A stretch of 9,708 nucleotides of DNA from Clostridia bacterium (lineage in GTDB: Bacteria; Bacillota; Clostridia; Oscillospirales; SIG627), in the NCBI GenBank assembly GCA_017453605.1, contig JAFTEP010000243.1:1-9708 (forward strand), read 5' to 3'. The stretch's first letter is position 1; each line of letters starts with the position of its first letter. The position numbers were made by a program, and so were the translations under genes. Positions 1 to 6,697 of this stretch are shown piece by piece. The notes below the pieces were generated by a model that made no database searches, had not been told where the DNA came from, and was given only the letters and a program-made list of their open reading frames with translations.

Positions 1-31
1 CAAAACGCGCCATTAAGTCAATCTTAAAAGG

Positions 32-124
32 TCAAGAAAACTCTGTCGTTAATTCCCATGCTAAATTCCACTTCTAAATCCCACTGTGGAATTTACTTTG
101 GGAATTAACTCAAGAAAACTCTGT
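32..124. repeat. 62-base palindrome flanked by exact 15-base direct repeats
   Basis: Seen directly: TCAAGAAAACTCTGT occurs at 32-46 and again at 110-124. Between them lies a two-step palindrome. The outer arms GTTAATTCCC (48-57) and GGGAATTAAC (100-109) pair over 10 bases. The inner arms TAAATTCCAC (62-71) and GTGGAATTTA (86-95) pair over another 10, with a small internal loop (58-61 against 96-99) and a 14-base apical loop. The tract is much more AT-rich than the genes around it and has no T-run of terminator type. The layout fits a small non-autonomous insertion with duplicated flanks, or one unit of a larger repeat array continuing left of the window. It encodes no protein and cannot be assigned to a named family. 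Confidence 0.75.
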
Positions 125-146
125 TCGGGTCTGTCGGATAAAAATG

Positions 147-175
147 TTGATTTTCGCGGGGATATATGATATAAT
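147..175 (+). promoter_or_regulatory. Sigma-A promoter of the kinase operon
   Basis: A -35 box TTGATT (147-152) is separated by 17 bases from a perfect -10 box TATAAT (170-175). The -10 is preceded by TGA, giving an extended TGn motif. Transcription should begin near 182, leaving a leader of about 90 bases before the ATG at 271. This is the only strong promoter seen upstream of the kinase gene and probably drives both the kinase and the solute-binding protein. Confidence 0.75.
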
Positions 176-176
176 T

Positions 177-193
177 TAAACTGTATCAGTTTA
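177..193. promoter_or_regulatory. Operator-like inverted repeat over the transcription start
   Basis: TAAACTG (177-183) and CAGTTTA (187-193) form a perfect 7-base inverted repeat with a 3-base spacer. It begins one base after the -10 box and spans the predicted start site, where a bound dimeric repressor would block initiation. The regulator is not identifiable from the sequence. Confidence 0.5.
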
Positions 194-270
194 TACTCGA
201 TCCCGCGACGTCCGGGAGCGGATCCTGACGGCTGACTCGTCCGGAAAAAAGTGTCGGAACGGAATACGCT

Positions 271-2808
271 ATGAAAAAAATTTGGGTCATAATCGTCAAC
301 GTGTTCATCATGGTCGCCATGCTGACGTTTGTTTTTATCTATTCCAACGTTCAGAACAGCCAGACTCTCCAGAGGCAGATAGAGCATTTTGAAAACACCG
401 CTATCGCCCTGGAGCATATCACCGAGAACTATCTCGAGGGCGAACAGCGCATCTGCGACGTGTGGGCGCGCTATATCAACAGCAAGGATATGACGATCGA
501 GGAAGCGGTCTCGTTCATCCGGATCTCTCACGTTCTGCCGATCGCCTCCGCGCACATTGTGTATCTCGACACTCTGTCCGGGCTTTCAACGAGAACAGGT
601 CGGAGCGATTCGGAAGACTTCAGCGTCACCTATCAGAGGATAGATCTTCTCAACGACGTGAGCTGGATATACGACATCGGGGAATCGATAAACATTTCCA
701 GAGCTTACACGAACCCGGTAAACGGCGAACAGTCGCTCGCGTTCTGCAATTTCATCAATCTCCACGATCCAGAGACCGGAGGATCAAAAAGCGCCGTTCT
801 GCTCAGAGTCCTGCCCCTCTCGGAGCTCGAGCAGAAATGGGTCTTTCCTCAGGAGGATTACGAGAACGCCGAGATCTCGATGATCGACGCTGACGGCAAT
901 TACATCATCAAGGGGCACGCTTTCAAAAATTCGAGCTTCTTCGAGTTCTACAAATCATACAACGCCACAGAGTCCGCCGCCGCGCAGGAGATCTTCAAAA
1001 AGACCACTTCCTCGACCGGCTCCTACACGATGCTCAACTCCCGCGGCGAAGAGTGCATCCTCGCCTACACCCCGGTCGCCGCGTCAAAGGGCTGGGCGCT
1101 TCTCAGCCTGATGCCGATGACCGAACTGAACGTGAAGACCGAAAACTGGCTTTTGATCGGCTTCGTGTCAACGAGCCTTCTGATACTGTTCGTGTTCGAT
1201 CTTGCCGTGATGATCTACTTCAACAAGAAGCTCCAGACGGCGGCGAAGGTCGCGGCGTCGGCGAGCAAGGCGAAGACGGATTTTCTCTCGACGATGTCTC
1301 ACGATATAAGAACTCCGATGAACGCGATCATAGGACTGACGGCGATCGCGGAAAAGAACATCGCGGACACGGATTCGGTGAAAGAAAACCTCAGAAAGAT
1401 CACCCTCGCGAGCAACCATCTTCTCACCCTCATAAACGATATCCTCGATATATCAAAGGTCGAGAGCGGGAAACTGACCCTCAGCCCGCAGACCTTCACG
1501 ATCGTCGAGACGGTCGAAAACCTCGTGAACCTGTCCCAGCCGATGATAAAGGAAAAGAACATCGAGTTCAGCTTCCGCATCAGCCGGATGGAGGTGGAAT
1601 ATCTCTACGCGGACCGTCTGCGCCTGAATCAGATCTATATAAACATCCTCTCAAACGCGATCAAATACACACAGCCCGGCGGACGCGTCAGCGTAGATAT
1701 GCGCGAGGAGGAGAGCGAAACTGCCGGCTGCGTGAAGCTTACCTACACGGTCTCCGACACCGGCATCGGAATGTCGCCGGAGTTCATGGCCAACATGTAT
1801 CAGCCGTTCTCGCGCCAGACCGACAGCCGCGTGAACAGCATCCAGGGGACCGGACTGGGACTGGCGATCACAAAACAGATGGTCGATCTCATGGGCGGCA
1901 CGATAGACTGCCGGAGCGAGCAGGGCAAGGGAACGACGTTTACCGTGACGCTCGACCTCCCCGCCGCGGACAGGCAGAGGGACGACATGAAGCTCGAACC
2001 GATGGACGTGCTGGTCGTCGACGACGACCGGATACTTCTGGAGACGGCTCTCGACACTCTCGCTTCTCTCGGCGTGACCGCGGAATGCGCGCAGAGCGCC
2101 GAAGACGCGCTGAGTCTGATCTCGAAAAGGCACGGAGAGGGCCGGGATTACGGCGTGGTGATAATCGACTGGAAGATGCCGGGAGTCGACGGCGTCGAAA
2201 CGATCCGCAGGATCCGCGCCGAGGTCGGAGAAGGCACTCCGATACTTCTGATCTCCGCATACGACTGCTCGGATATAGAGGACACCGCGAAGGAAGCCGG
2301 AGCGAACGGCTTCGTCAGCAAGCCCCTGTTCCGCTCCACGCTCTACGACAAGATAAACGAGCTTCTCGGAACTGCGGCGAAGTCCGTCGAGCCCGAAAAC
2401 GACTACTCGGATCTGGCGGGGATGAAGGTCCTCATCGCCGAGGACTACGACGTCAACTGGGAGATCATTTCGGCGATCCTCGGGATGTACGGGATCGAAA
2501 CGGAGCGCGCGGAGAACGGAAAGCTCTGCGTCGAAAGAATGGAGTCGGCAAAAGAAGGCGACTTCGATCTGATATTCATGGACATACAGATGCCTGAAAT
2601 GAACGGACTCGACGCCACGAGGGCGATCAGAAAGCTTTCCGATCCGTGGGCATCTTCCATACCGATAATCGCGATGACGGCGGACGCGTTTTCCGAGAAC
2701 GTCACGGAATGTCTCAACGCCGGGATGAACGGACATATAGCAAAGCCCGTCGATATAAAACTTGTCATCAAAGAGATCCGAAGGATCAAGGAGGAAAAGA
2801 AAAAATGA
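271..2808 (+). CDS. Membrane hybrid sensor histidine kinase with two receiver domains
   Basis: An 845-residue sensor kinase. A membrane helix (about 5-25), an extracellular sensor (about 26-292) whose distal half resembles a dCache domain, and a second helix (about 293-317) precede the cytoplasmic part. The HisKA H-box is SHDIRTP with phosphorylatable H344. The ATPase domain has the N-box at N462, DTGIG at 496-500 and GTGLGLAI at 526-533. Receiver 1 (about 578-695) has acidic D584-D586, acceptor D633, S662 and K684. Receiver 2 (about 717-840) has E724/D725, acceptor D771, T803 and K825. All key residues are present, so phosphotransfer should work. There is no HPt and no DNA-binding domain, so a separate HPt protein or a protein-contact output is expected. 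The Shine-Dalgarno site is weak (GGAACGGA, 257-264). Its stop overlaps the next start by 4 bases. Confidence 0.93.
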   Translation: MKKIWVIIVNVFIMVAMLTFVFIYSNVQNSQTLQRQIEHFENTAIALEHITENYLEGEQRICDVWARYINSKDMTIEEAVSFIRISHVLPIASAHIVYLDTLSGLSTRTGRSDSEDFSVTYQRIDLLNDVSWIYDIGESINISRAYTNPVNGEQSLAFCNFINLHDPETGGSKSAVLLRVLPLSELEQKWVFPQEDYENAEISMIDADGNYIIKGHAFKNSSFFEFYKSYNATESAAAQEIFKKTTSSTGSYTMLNSRGEECILAYTPVAASKGWALLSLMPMTELNVKTENWLLIGFVSTSLLILFVFDLAVMIYFNKKLQTAAKVAASASKAKTDFLSTMSHDIRTPMNAIIGLTAIAEKNIADTDSVKENLRKITLASNHLLTLINDILDISKVESGKLTLSPQTFTIVETVENLVNLSQPMIKEKNIEFSFRISRMEVEYLYADRLRLNQIYINILSNAIKYTQPGGRVSVDMREEESETAGCVKLTYTVSDTGIGMSPEFMANMYQPFSRQTDSRVNSIQGTGLGLAITKQMVDLMGGTIDCRSEQGKGTTFTVTLDLPAADRQRDDMKLEPMDVLVVDDDRILLETALDTLASLGVTAECAQSAEDALSLISKRHGEGRDYGVVIIDWKMPGVDGVETIRRIRAEVGEGTPILLISAYDCSDIEDTAKEAGANGFVSKPLFRSTLYDKINELLGTAAKSVEPENDYSDLAGMKVLIAEDYDVNWEIISAILGMYGIETERAENGKLCVERMESAKEGDFDLIFMDIQMPEMNGLDATRAIRKLSDPWASSIPIIAMTADAFSENVTECLNAGMNGHIAKPVDIKLVIKEIRRIKEEKKK

Positions 2809-4097
2809 AAAAACTGCTCTCGGTCATCTTCGCTTTGCTGATGCTCGTCCCGCTGTTCTGTTCATGCGAGGGAGCAAAGCCGAGCGAAGCCGCCGCAGGA
2901 TTCAAGCCGGCCCTCGACACGAACACGAGCTGCACCATCACGGTCGCCGGAAGCTACGACAACTTTGAAGCGCTGGAGAACGAATTCGACAGGTTCAACG
3001 AGTATTACCCGAACGTGCGTCTCAGCTACGTGAAGCTTGACGACTACAACAATACTCTCGCCACGGTCCTGCAGGGGAACGACAAGCCCAACATCTTCTT
3101 CTCCTTCGCCTCTATGATAGGCAACGAGAAATACGATCAGGTCTTCGCACTCGCCGAGGATCTTTCCGACGCGTCTTTGAAGCTGGATCTCGGCTGCATC
3201 CGTCAGGGACTCATAAACCACGACGCGCAGGACCGCGTGCTGATGGTGCCGGTCTTCTCGAGGATCTACGGGATGCTCGTGAACAAGGATCTGTTCGAGA
3301 AGGAAGGGCTCAAGATCCCGACCACTCCCGCGGAGCTTCTGAGCGTCTGCGAAGCCTTCAAAGCCAAGGGCTACAAGAGCCCGATGATGGGATACAGCGC
3401 GAAATCGTCGAGCTGTCTGATGTACACGGTCGCATATCCTCTGTTTGCCGCCACGCTTGCCGGAAACAACAAAGCGCTCGAATTAGCCAACAACCTCGAT
3501 CCCGCCGCCGGACAATATATGCGTCCGGCGCTGAAAGCGGTCAAGGATCTCGTTGACAACGGCTGCGTCGATCTCGAAGAGTGCGACAAGATAGAGGACA
3601 ACTATACTAAAGTCATCCTGCGCTTCTTCGAAGGCGACGTGCCGATGATGATCTGCGCCGGAGACACCGTGTCCGGGACCAAGAAGAGAGAAAGTCAGTC
3701 CGAAGCGTTCACGAAATCCCCCTTCAGCTACACCTTCAACCCCATCCCGATGACCGACGAGGGCAGATACTTCATCGACAGTCCCTCCGTCGAGTTCTCC
3801 GTCAACAAGGAATGCGACAATCTGGAAATGACAAACGAGTTCATGAGATTCCTCATTTCGAAAGACGAGCTCAACAACATGGCTTCCGTGAAGCGTCTTG
3901 TGACTCCCACCTCCGATCTGTCCTTCGACTCGGTCTACGCTCCATTCGGAAAGATCCCCGCGGCGCGCACCATATCGCCGGAAGTTCTCGGCATCAAGGA
4001 TCCTCTCACCGTGCAGATCAGACTCGCGTCGTTCTACGTCGGCAAGGGCCAGATGACCGTCGACGAAGCCATAGCAAAATACGGAAGCCTGGAATAA
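2805..4097 (+). CDS. Extracellular solute-binding lipoprotein (ABC family 1 type) paired with the kinase
   Basis: A 430-residue lipoprotein with the fold signature of sugar or oligosaccharide-type ABC binding proteins. The signal peptide (MKKLLSVIFALLMLV) leads to a lipobox ending at C21, so the protein should be anchored outside the membrane. Typical family features are an N-terminal lobe beginning TITVAGSYDNFEALENEF (44-61), NKDLFEKEGLKIPTTPAELL (160-179) and FFEGDVPMMICAGDT (274-288). The start at 2805 is chosen over an earlier in-frame Met at 2646 because it gives the signal peptide and follows a perfect AAGGAGG at 2788-2794. It overlaps the kinase stop by 4 bases (ATGA), so translation is coupled. 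No permease or ATPase gene is adjacent. It may feed a remote transporter or present ligand to the kinase sensor; the latter is inference. Confidence 0.9.
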   Translation: MKKLLSVIFALLMLVPLFCSCEGAKPSEAAAGFKPALDTNTSCTITVAGSYDNFEALENEFDRFNEYYPNVRLSYVKLDDYNNTLATVLQGNDKPNIFFSFASMIGNEKYDQVFALAEDLSDASLKLDLGCIRQGLINHDAQDRVLMVPVFSRIYGMLVNKDLFEKEGLKIPTTPAELLSVCEAFKAKGYKSPMMGYSAKSSSCLMYTVAYPLFAATLAGNNKALELANNLDPAAGQYMRPALKAVKDLVDNGCVDLEECDKIEDNYTKVILRFFEGDVPMMICAGDTVSGTKKRESQSEAFTKSPFSYTFNPIPMTDEGRYFIDSPSVEFSVNKECDNLEMTNEFMRFLISKDELNNMASVKRLVTPTSDLSFDSVYAPFGKIPAARTISPEVLGIKDPLTVQIRLASFYVGKGQMTVDEAIAKYGSLE

Positions 4098-4129
4098 AAA
4101 CAAAATAAAAAAAACGCAATTAGCCGGGC

Positions 4130-4166
4130 GGCGCCGGCCTGAAAAAGATTTATTTCAGGCGGCGCC
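4130..4166. repeat. GC-rich inverted repeat after the solute-binding gene
   Basis: The left arm 4130-4144 (GGCGCCGGCCTGAAA) pairs with the right arm 4153-4166 (TTTCAGGCGGCGCC) apart from one bulged G, around an 8-base loop. There is no T-run directly after it on the + strand. An A-rich stretch at 4096-4114 lies to its left, so on the - strand a T-run follows only after a gap of about 15 bases. It may stabilise the upstream mRNA end or act as a weak terminator; it is not a textbook one. Confidence 0.6.
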
Positions 4167-4170
4167 TTCG

Positions 4171-4212
4171 CCTGTCGGCGCTCTCTTGATCCCGACGCGA
4201 CAGGGAGAGCGC
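4171..4212. repeat. Interleaved (A-B-A'-B') inverted repeats
   Basis: Two adjacent segments, A = CCTGTCG (4171-4177) and B = GCGCTCTC (4178-4185), are followed after 12 bases by their reverse complements in the same order: A' = CGACAGG (4198-4204) and B' = GAGAGCGC (4205-4212). All 15 pairs are perfect. Because the order is A-B-A'-B', the two stems cannot nest. They are either mutually exclusive hairpins or a partial pseudoknot. Function unknown; it lies 24 bases before the next start codon. Confidence 0.6.
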
Positions 4213-4236
4213 AAATAAGTTTGAAAGCGAGCCGGA

Positions 4237-5154
4237 ATGAAGAACGAAACAAAAAATCTTGCCCGTGAAAATCTGACCATTCTTCTGAGGCGAAGAAGCG
4301 CCGCCGCGCTCTGCTGCGTGATTCTTACTCTTATCATAGCTTTTTACAGCATCCTGACGGGAGTAGGCATAACGGTAGGCGACTTAGGCCTGAACTGGTC
4401 GTTCTCGTTCATCTACTATACGATGCTTTCCAATCTGTTCGCGGCGCTTTCGGCGGCGTTCGTGTTCCCGTACACCGTCGAGGGGGTCCGAAGAAAGCGC
4501 TTCGTCCTGCCCGAATGGGCGGCTGTGCTCTATTACGTCGCGGCGAGCTCGATCGCGGTCACGATGGTTTTCGTGTTCGCCTTCATGAGCTGGAATTACC
4601 CGGAGGAGGCGTTCGGCGGAGCCAATCTCGCGACGCACGTCATTTGTCCCATACTCATCATTCTTTCATTTTTCCAGACGGAAAGCGGGAGGATCTTCAC
4701 GTTCAGGGACCGTCTGCTCGGAGCCGTCCCGTTCGGGATATATTCGATCGTTTACCTTGTTGAAGTGGAAATGATCGGCGAAAAAAACGGAGGCTTGCCC
4801 GACGTCTATCACGTCAAGGATATGATATCGCCCTATCTTGCGCTCCCGATCCTGCTGATCTTAGCTTTCGGCGTCAGCACAGCCGTCGCTCTGATCTCGA
4901 ACAGGATCACGAAAAAGCGAAATAAAAAGACTTTCGCCCTCTGGAGCGACGATCTTGATCCGATAGAAGTCAAGATCGAGGCGTACGGGCTCGGAAGGGC
5001 GGCGGGACGGCACGGAGACAGGACCGGCATACAGATCCCGTACGACATCCTTTCAAGCCTTGCCCAAAGATACGGCGCGGATCCGGAAGAGCTCTTAAAA
5101 GCTTTCATCAAAGGGATGACAAACGAACTGAAAGACCGAAAAAAGCTTCTGTGA
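4237..5154 (+). CDS. Six-helix membrane protein, probable Pr6Pr / FAR-17a-AIG1-like family
   Basis: A 305-residue integral membrane protein. Six hydrophobic helices lie at about 22-43, 55-79, 95-118, 131-147, 159-180 and 197-222, followed by a charged cytoplasmic tail of about 80 residues. The YYTMLSNLF segment in helix 2 (60-68) and the LATHVICPILI segment opening helix 4 (131-141) resemble Pr6Pr-type membrane proteins, which are related to the FAR-17a/AIG1-like group. In the animal AIG1/ADTRP lipid hydrolases one Thr and one His form the active site; T62 and H134 here are possible counterparts, which is inference. The family match is from memory of the pattern. The start codon ATG at 4237 has only a weak upstream purine tract (GCCGGA). 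The soluble tail ends in a helical segment (about 271-300). Confidence 0.75.
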   Translation: MKNETKNLARENLTILLRRRSAAALCCVILTLIIAFYSILTGVGITVGDLGLNWSFSFIYYTMLSNLFAALSAAFVFPYTVEGVRRKRFVLPEWAAVLYYVAASSIAVTMVFVFAFMSWNYPEEAFGGANLATHVICPILIILSFFQTESGRIFTFRDRLLGAVPFGIYSIVYLVEVEMIGEKNGGLPDVYHVKDMISPYLALPILLILAFGVSTAVALISNRITKKRNKKTFALWSDDLDPIEVKIEAYGLGRAAGRHGDRTGIQIPYDILSSLAQRYGADPEELLKAFIKGMTNELKDRKKLL

Positions 5155-5235
5155 CGCCAAAAGCTGCTCACGGCGCGCGTGAGCGGCGCGGAGAAGTTCA
5201 AAAGAAAAAAGATTATACGGAAAGGACCGAGTCAA

Positions 5236-6198
5236 ATGAGAAGCATAAAGAGATTTACAGTTTTCCTGCTCGCCGTATTGCTGGCGTTCTCGCTTCTGTC
5301 GTGCGGAGACGCGAACGAGCCGGACAACAAAAAAAGCCCGGATAAAACAAAAATAAAAGAAACCGCTGCGGCGGAAAAGACCAAAAAGCAGGAGCCGACG
5401 GGATCAGAAACCGCCGGAACAAAAGAAACAGCCGAAAAAACCACACAGCCGGGAATTGCGACCGTTGACGTCCCTGTCACGACCGAAGGATCCGCGACCG
5501 TCGAAGAAACCGCGCCTGCTGAGGATCTGCCATACGTCATCGTCGACGATCTGAAGAAAGCGGCGGCCGGCGACGTGATCGTTTTCGGTGAGTACGAGCA
5601 GGACGGCGACGCGTCGAACGGGAAAGAGCCGCTCGAATGGCTCGTCCTCGAAAACGAAGGCGACGATCTTCTTGTCATCACGCTTTACGGCGTGGAGCAC
5701 GGTATCCAGTTCCACAGTTCTTTAGTGAAGGTCACCTGGGAAACGAGCGCCGTGCGCGAATGGCTGAACGGTTCGTTTATCGGCGCCGCGTTCTCCGCTT
5801 CCGAGAGGGAAAGAATAAAGACTTCGACCCTGATCGCCGAAAAGAACCCCGACTACCCGAACTCGCCCGCCGGCGGAGACACCGAGGACAAAGTGTTCCT
5901 TCTCAGCGTTCAGGAAGCCCAAAAATACTTTTCGGACAACAACGCCCGCAAATGTTCCCCCACCGATGCCGCGATAGCCTCGGAGCCGGCGGTCTTCTCT
6001 CAGATGTCCGCGAGCGCGAAAGCCTGGTACGCATCGCACCCTTACGGATGTTCCTGGTGGCTGCGTTCTCCGGGAATGTATAAAGATCTCTACGTTTCGT
6101 ACGTCGGCAAATTCGGAGATATCTCAGGAGGCGGACAGGTGTTCCTGTCCGGGACCGAGTTCTGCGTTCGGCCGGCGATGAGGATAGCAGTCGGATAA
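5236..6198 (+). CDS. DUF6273-domain lipoprotein
   Basis: A 320-residue secreted lipoprotein. The signal peptide ends in LLSC with lipidated C23. Residues about 24-97 form a Lys/Glu/Thr/Ala-rich low-complexity linker, a spacer through the cell wall. Residues about 109-319 match the DUF6273 pattern: GDVIVFGEYEQDG at the start, EPLEWLVLE (131-139), TWETSAVREWLN (167-178), a DKVFLLSVQEA stretch (218-228), WWLRSPG (274-280) and CVRPAMRIAVG at the end. The function of the domain is unknown; it is common in clostridial surface proteins. I chose ATG 5236 rather than the in-frame ATG at 5179 because it gives a proper signal peptide and is preceded by AAAGGA (5221-5226). It lies 81 bases after the membrane protein gene, probably in the same transcript, and ends just before a terminator. 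Confidence 0.88.
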   Translation: MRSIKRFTVFLLAVLLAFSLLSCGDANEPDNKKSPDKTKIKETAAAEKTKKQEPTGSETAGTKETAEKTTQPGIATVDVPVTTEGSATVEETAPAEDLPYVIVDDLKKAAAGDVIVFGEYEQDGDASNGKEPLEWLVLENEGDDLLVITLYGVEHGIQFHSSLVKVTWETSAVREWLNGSFIGAAFSASERERIKTSTLIAEKNPDYPNSPAGGDTEDKVFLLSVQEAQKYFSDNNARKCSPTDAAIASEPAVFSQMSASAKAWYASHPYGCSWWLRSPGMYKDLYVSYVGKFGDISGGGQVFLSGTEFCVRPAMRIAVG

Positions 6199-6248
6199 AT
6201 CCGCCCAAAAAGCCGCTCAAACAGGGCGGCAAACAAAAAATGAAATCA

Positions 6249-6291
6249 AAAGACGGTTCAGCCGACAACTGAGCCGTCTTTAGTTGTTTTT
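6249..6291 (+). terminator. Rho-independent terminator
   Basis: AAAGACGGTTCAG (6249-6261) pairs with CTGAGCCGTCTTT (6269-6281) over 13 positions with one G-U, around a 7-base loop. It is followed by a T-rich tail (AGTTGTTTTT, 6282-6291). It closes the DUF6273 transcription unit 50 bases after the stop codon. An A-run at 6231-6240 could give partial function on the - strand. Confidence 0.85.
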
Positions 6292-6338
6292 AGAAATATC
6301 AAAACCGATTTTTTCAACGGTTACCGGGCCGAAACCGG

Positions 6339-6380
6339 CAAAACGACTTTTTTCCCCCCGCGGCGAATAAAGACGTTTTG
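6339..6380. repeat. Long inverted repeat upstream of the fucosidase-like gene promoter
   Basis: CAAAACGACTTT (6339-6350) and AAAGACGTTTTG (6369-6380) are inverted copies matching at 11 of 12 positions, with an 18-base centre containing a C-run. It ends 33 bases before the -35 box. It lacks a T-tail, so it is more likely a regulator-binding site or a DNA or RNA structure than a terminator. The rest of the stretch from 6292 to 6413 shows nothing else I can assign. Confidence 0.5.
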
Positions 6381-6413
6381 TCATACTTCACTGTTCTTTT
6401 TGCCCGGAAAGGA

Positions 6414-6442
6414 TTGAATAGTTTGTTATCTTCTGTTATAAT
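6414..6442 (+). promoter_or_regulatory. Extended -10 sigma-A promoter
   Basis: TTGAAT (6414-6419), a 17-base spacer and TATAAT (6437-6442), with TGT immediately before the -10 (TGn extension). The predicted start is near 6449, about 250 bases before the first plausible start codon. It should drive a long-leader transcript of the GH29-like gene and probably the following genes, since no terminator is visible up to 9000. Confidence 0.8.
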
Positions 6443-6448
6443 ACAGAC

Positions 6449-6664
6449 GGGAAATTATTGTAAACGGTCCCGGCGCCGATATATGCGGCGTTCGTGAAAA
6501 AGAGAAGAGAAAACCGGGGATCGCGCCGACCGGGATCAAAAAAACTGCGGCGGCAACGGTTTTTGCCCGCTAAAAAAACCGGGCGAAGCGAAGGATCCCG
6601 GGCGGGGTAAATAGCCCGAATGATCTCGGCTTTCCGATGAAGATTTGATTTATTAACAACGAAT
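6449..6664 (+). ncRNA. Structured 5' leader RNA (candidate cis-regulator or small RNA)
   Basis: By eye this leader folds into stacked elements. CCGGGATC (6530-6537) pairs with GATCCCGG (6594-6601). That stem encloses two adjacent hairpins: AAAAACTG/CGGTTTTT (6540-6547 with 6557-6564) and GCCCG/CGGGC (6565-6569 with 6580-6584). Together they make a three-way junction. Upstream, CGCCG/CGGCG forms a hairpin (6474-6478 with 6486-6490). GGTCCCGG (6466-6473) can pair with CCGGGGATC (6514-6522) or with 6530-6537, which would disrupt the junction stem. Downstream are small hairpins at 6603-6618 and 6626-6637. It matches no riboswitch class that I recognise. Confidence 0.45.
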
Positions 6665-6665
6665 G

Positions 6666-6694
6666 CAATAACCGTTTTGTGAACGGAGTTATTG
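6666..6694 (+). promoter_or_regulatory. Hairpin covering the ribosome binding site
   Basis: CAATAAC (6666-6672) pairs with GTTATTG (6688-6694), and CGTT (6673-6676) with AACG (6682-6685), leaving a two-base GA bulge (6686-6687). The Shine-Dalgarno GGAG (6685-6688) lies within this stem, 9 bases before the ATG at 6698. Eleven pairs, mostly A-U, suggest a weak gate on translation. Confidence 0.45.
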
Positions 6695-6697
6695 AAC

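Noticed and set aside
32..124. CRISPR array
   Set aside because: Only two 15-base repeats, 63 bases apart, and the interval is itself a palindrome rather than a unique spacer; no cas genes nearby.
1651..2736. Long open frame of 361 codons on the - strand
   Set aside because: It lies wholly inside the kinase gene, has a biased Arg/Val/His composition typical of an antisense shadow, and shows no family motif. The + strand protein has full domain motifs.
2646..2804. In-frame upstream extension of the solute-binding protein (53 residues)
   Set aside because: The extension is Arg-rich shadow of the kinase end and would bury the signal peptide. AAGGAGG at 2788-2794 fixes the start at 2805.
4171..4212. 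Classical H-type pseudoknot or HDV-like ribozyme
   Set aside because: With no bases between A and B or between A' and B', both full stems cannot coexist sterically, and the P3/P4 hairpins of HDV-like ribozymes are missing. Kept only as interleaved repeats.
4186..4214. Promoter for the six-helix membrane protein gene (TTGATC at 4186)
   Set aside because: No acceptable -10 box occurs at 16-18 bases downstream, and the region is taken up by inverted repeats.
5179..5235. Upstream start for the DUF6273 lipoprotein
   Set aside because: It would add a basic stretch before the signal peptide, and AAAGGA is placed correctly for ATG 5236 instead.
6201..6230. Short hairpins CCGCCC/GGGCGG and GCCGC/GCGGC as terminators
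   Set aside because: Stems of 5-6 bases, mutually exclusive; only on the - strand is there a T-run, and there is no - strand gene ending here. The strong terminator is at 6249-6291.
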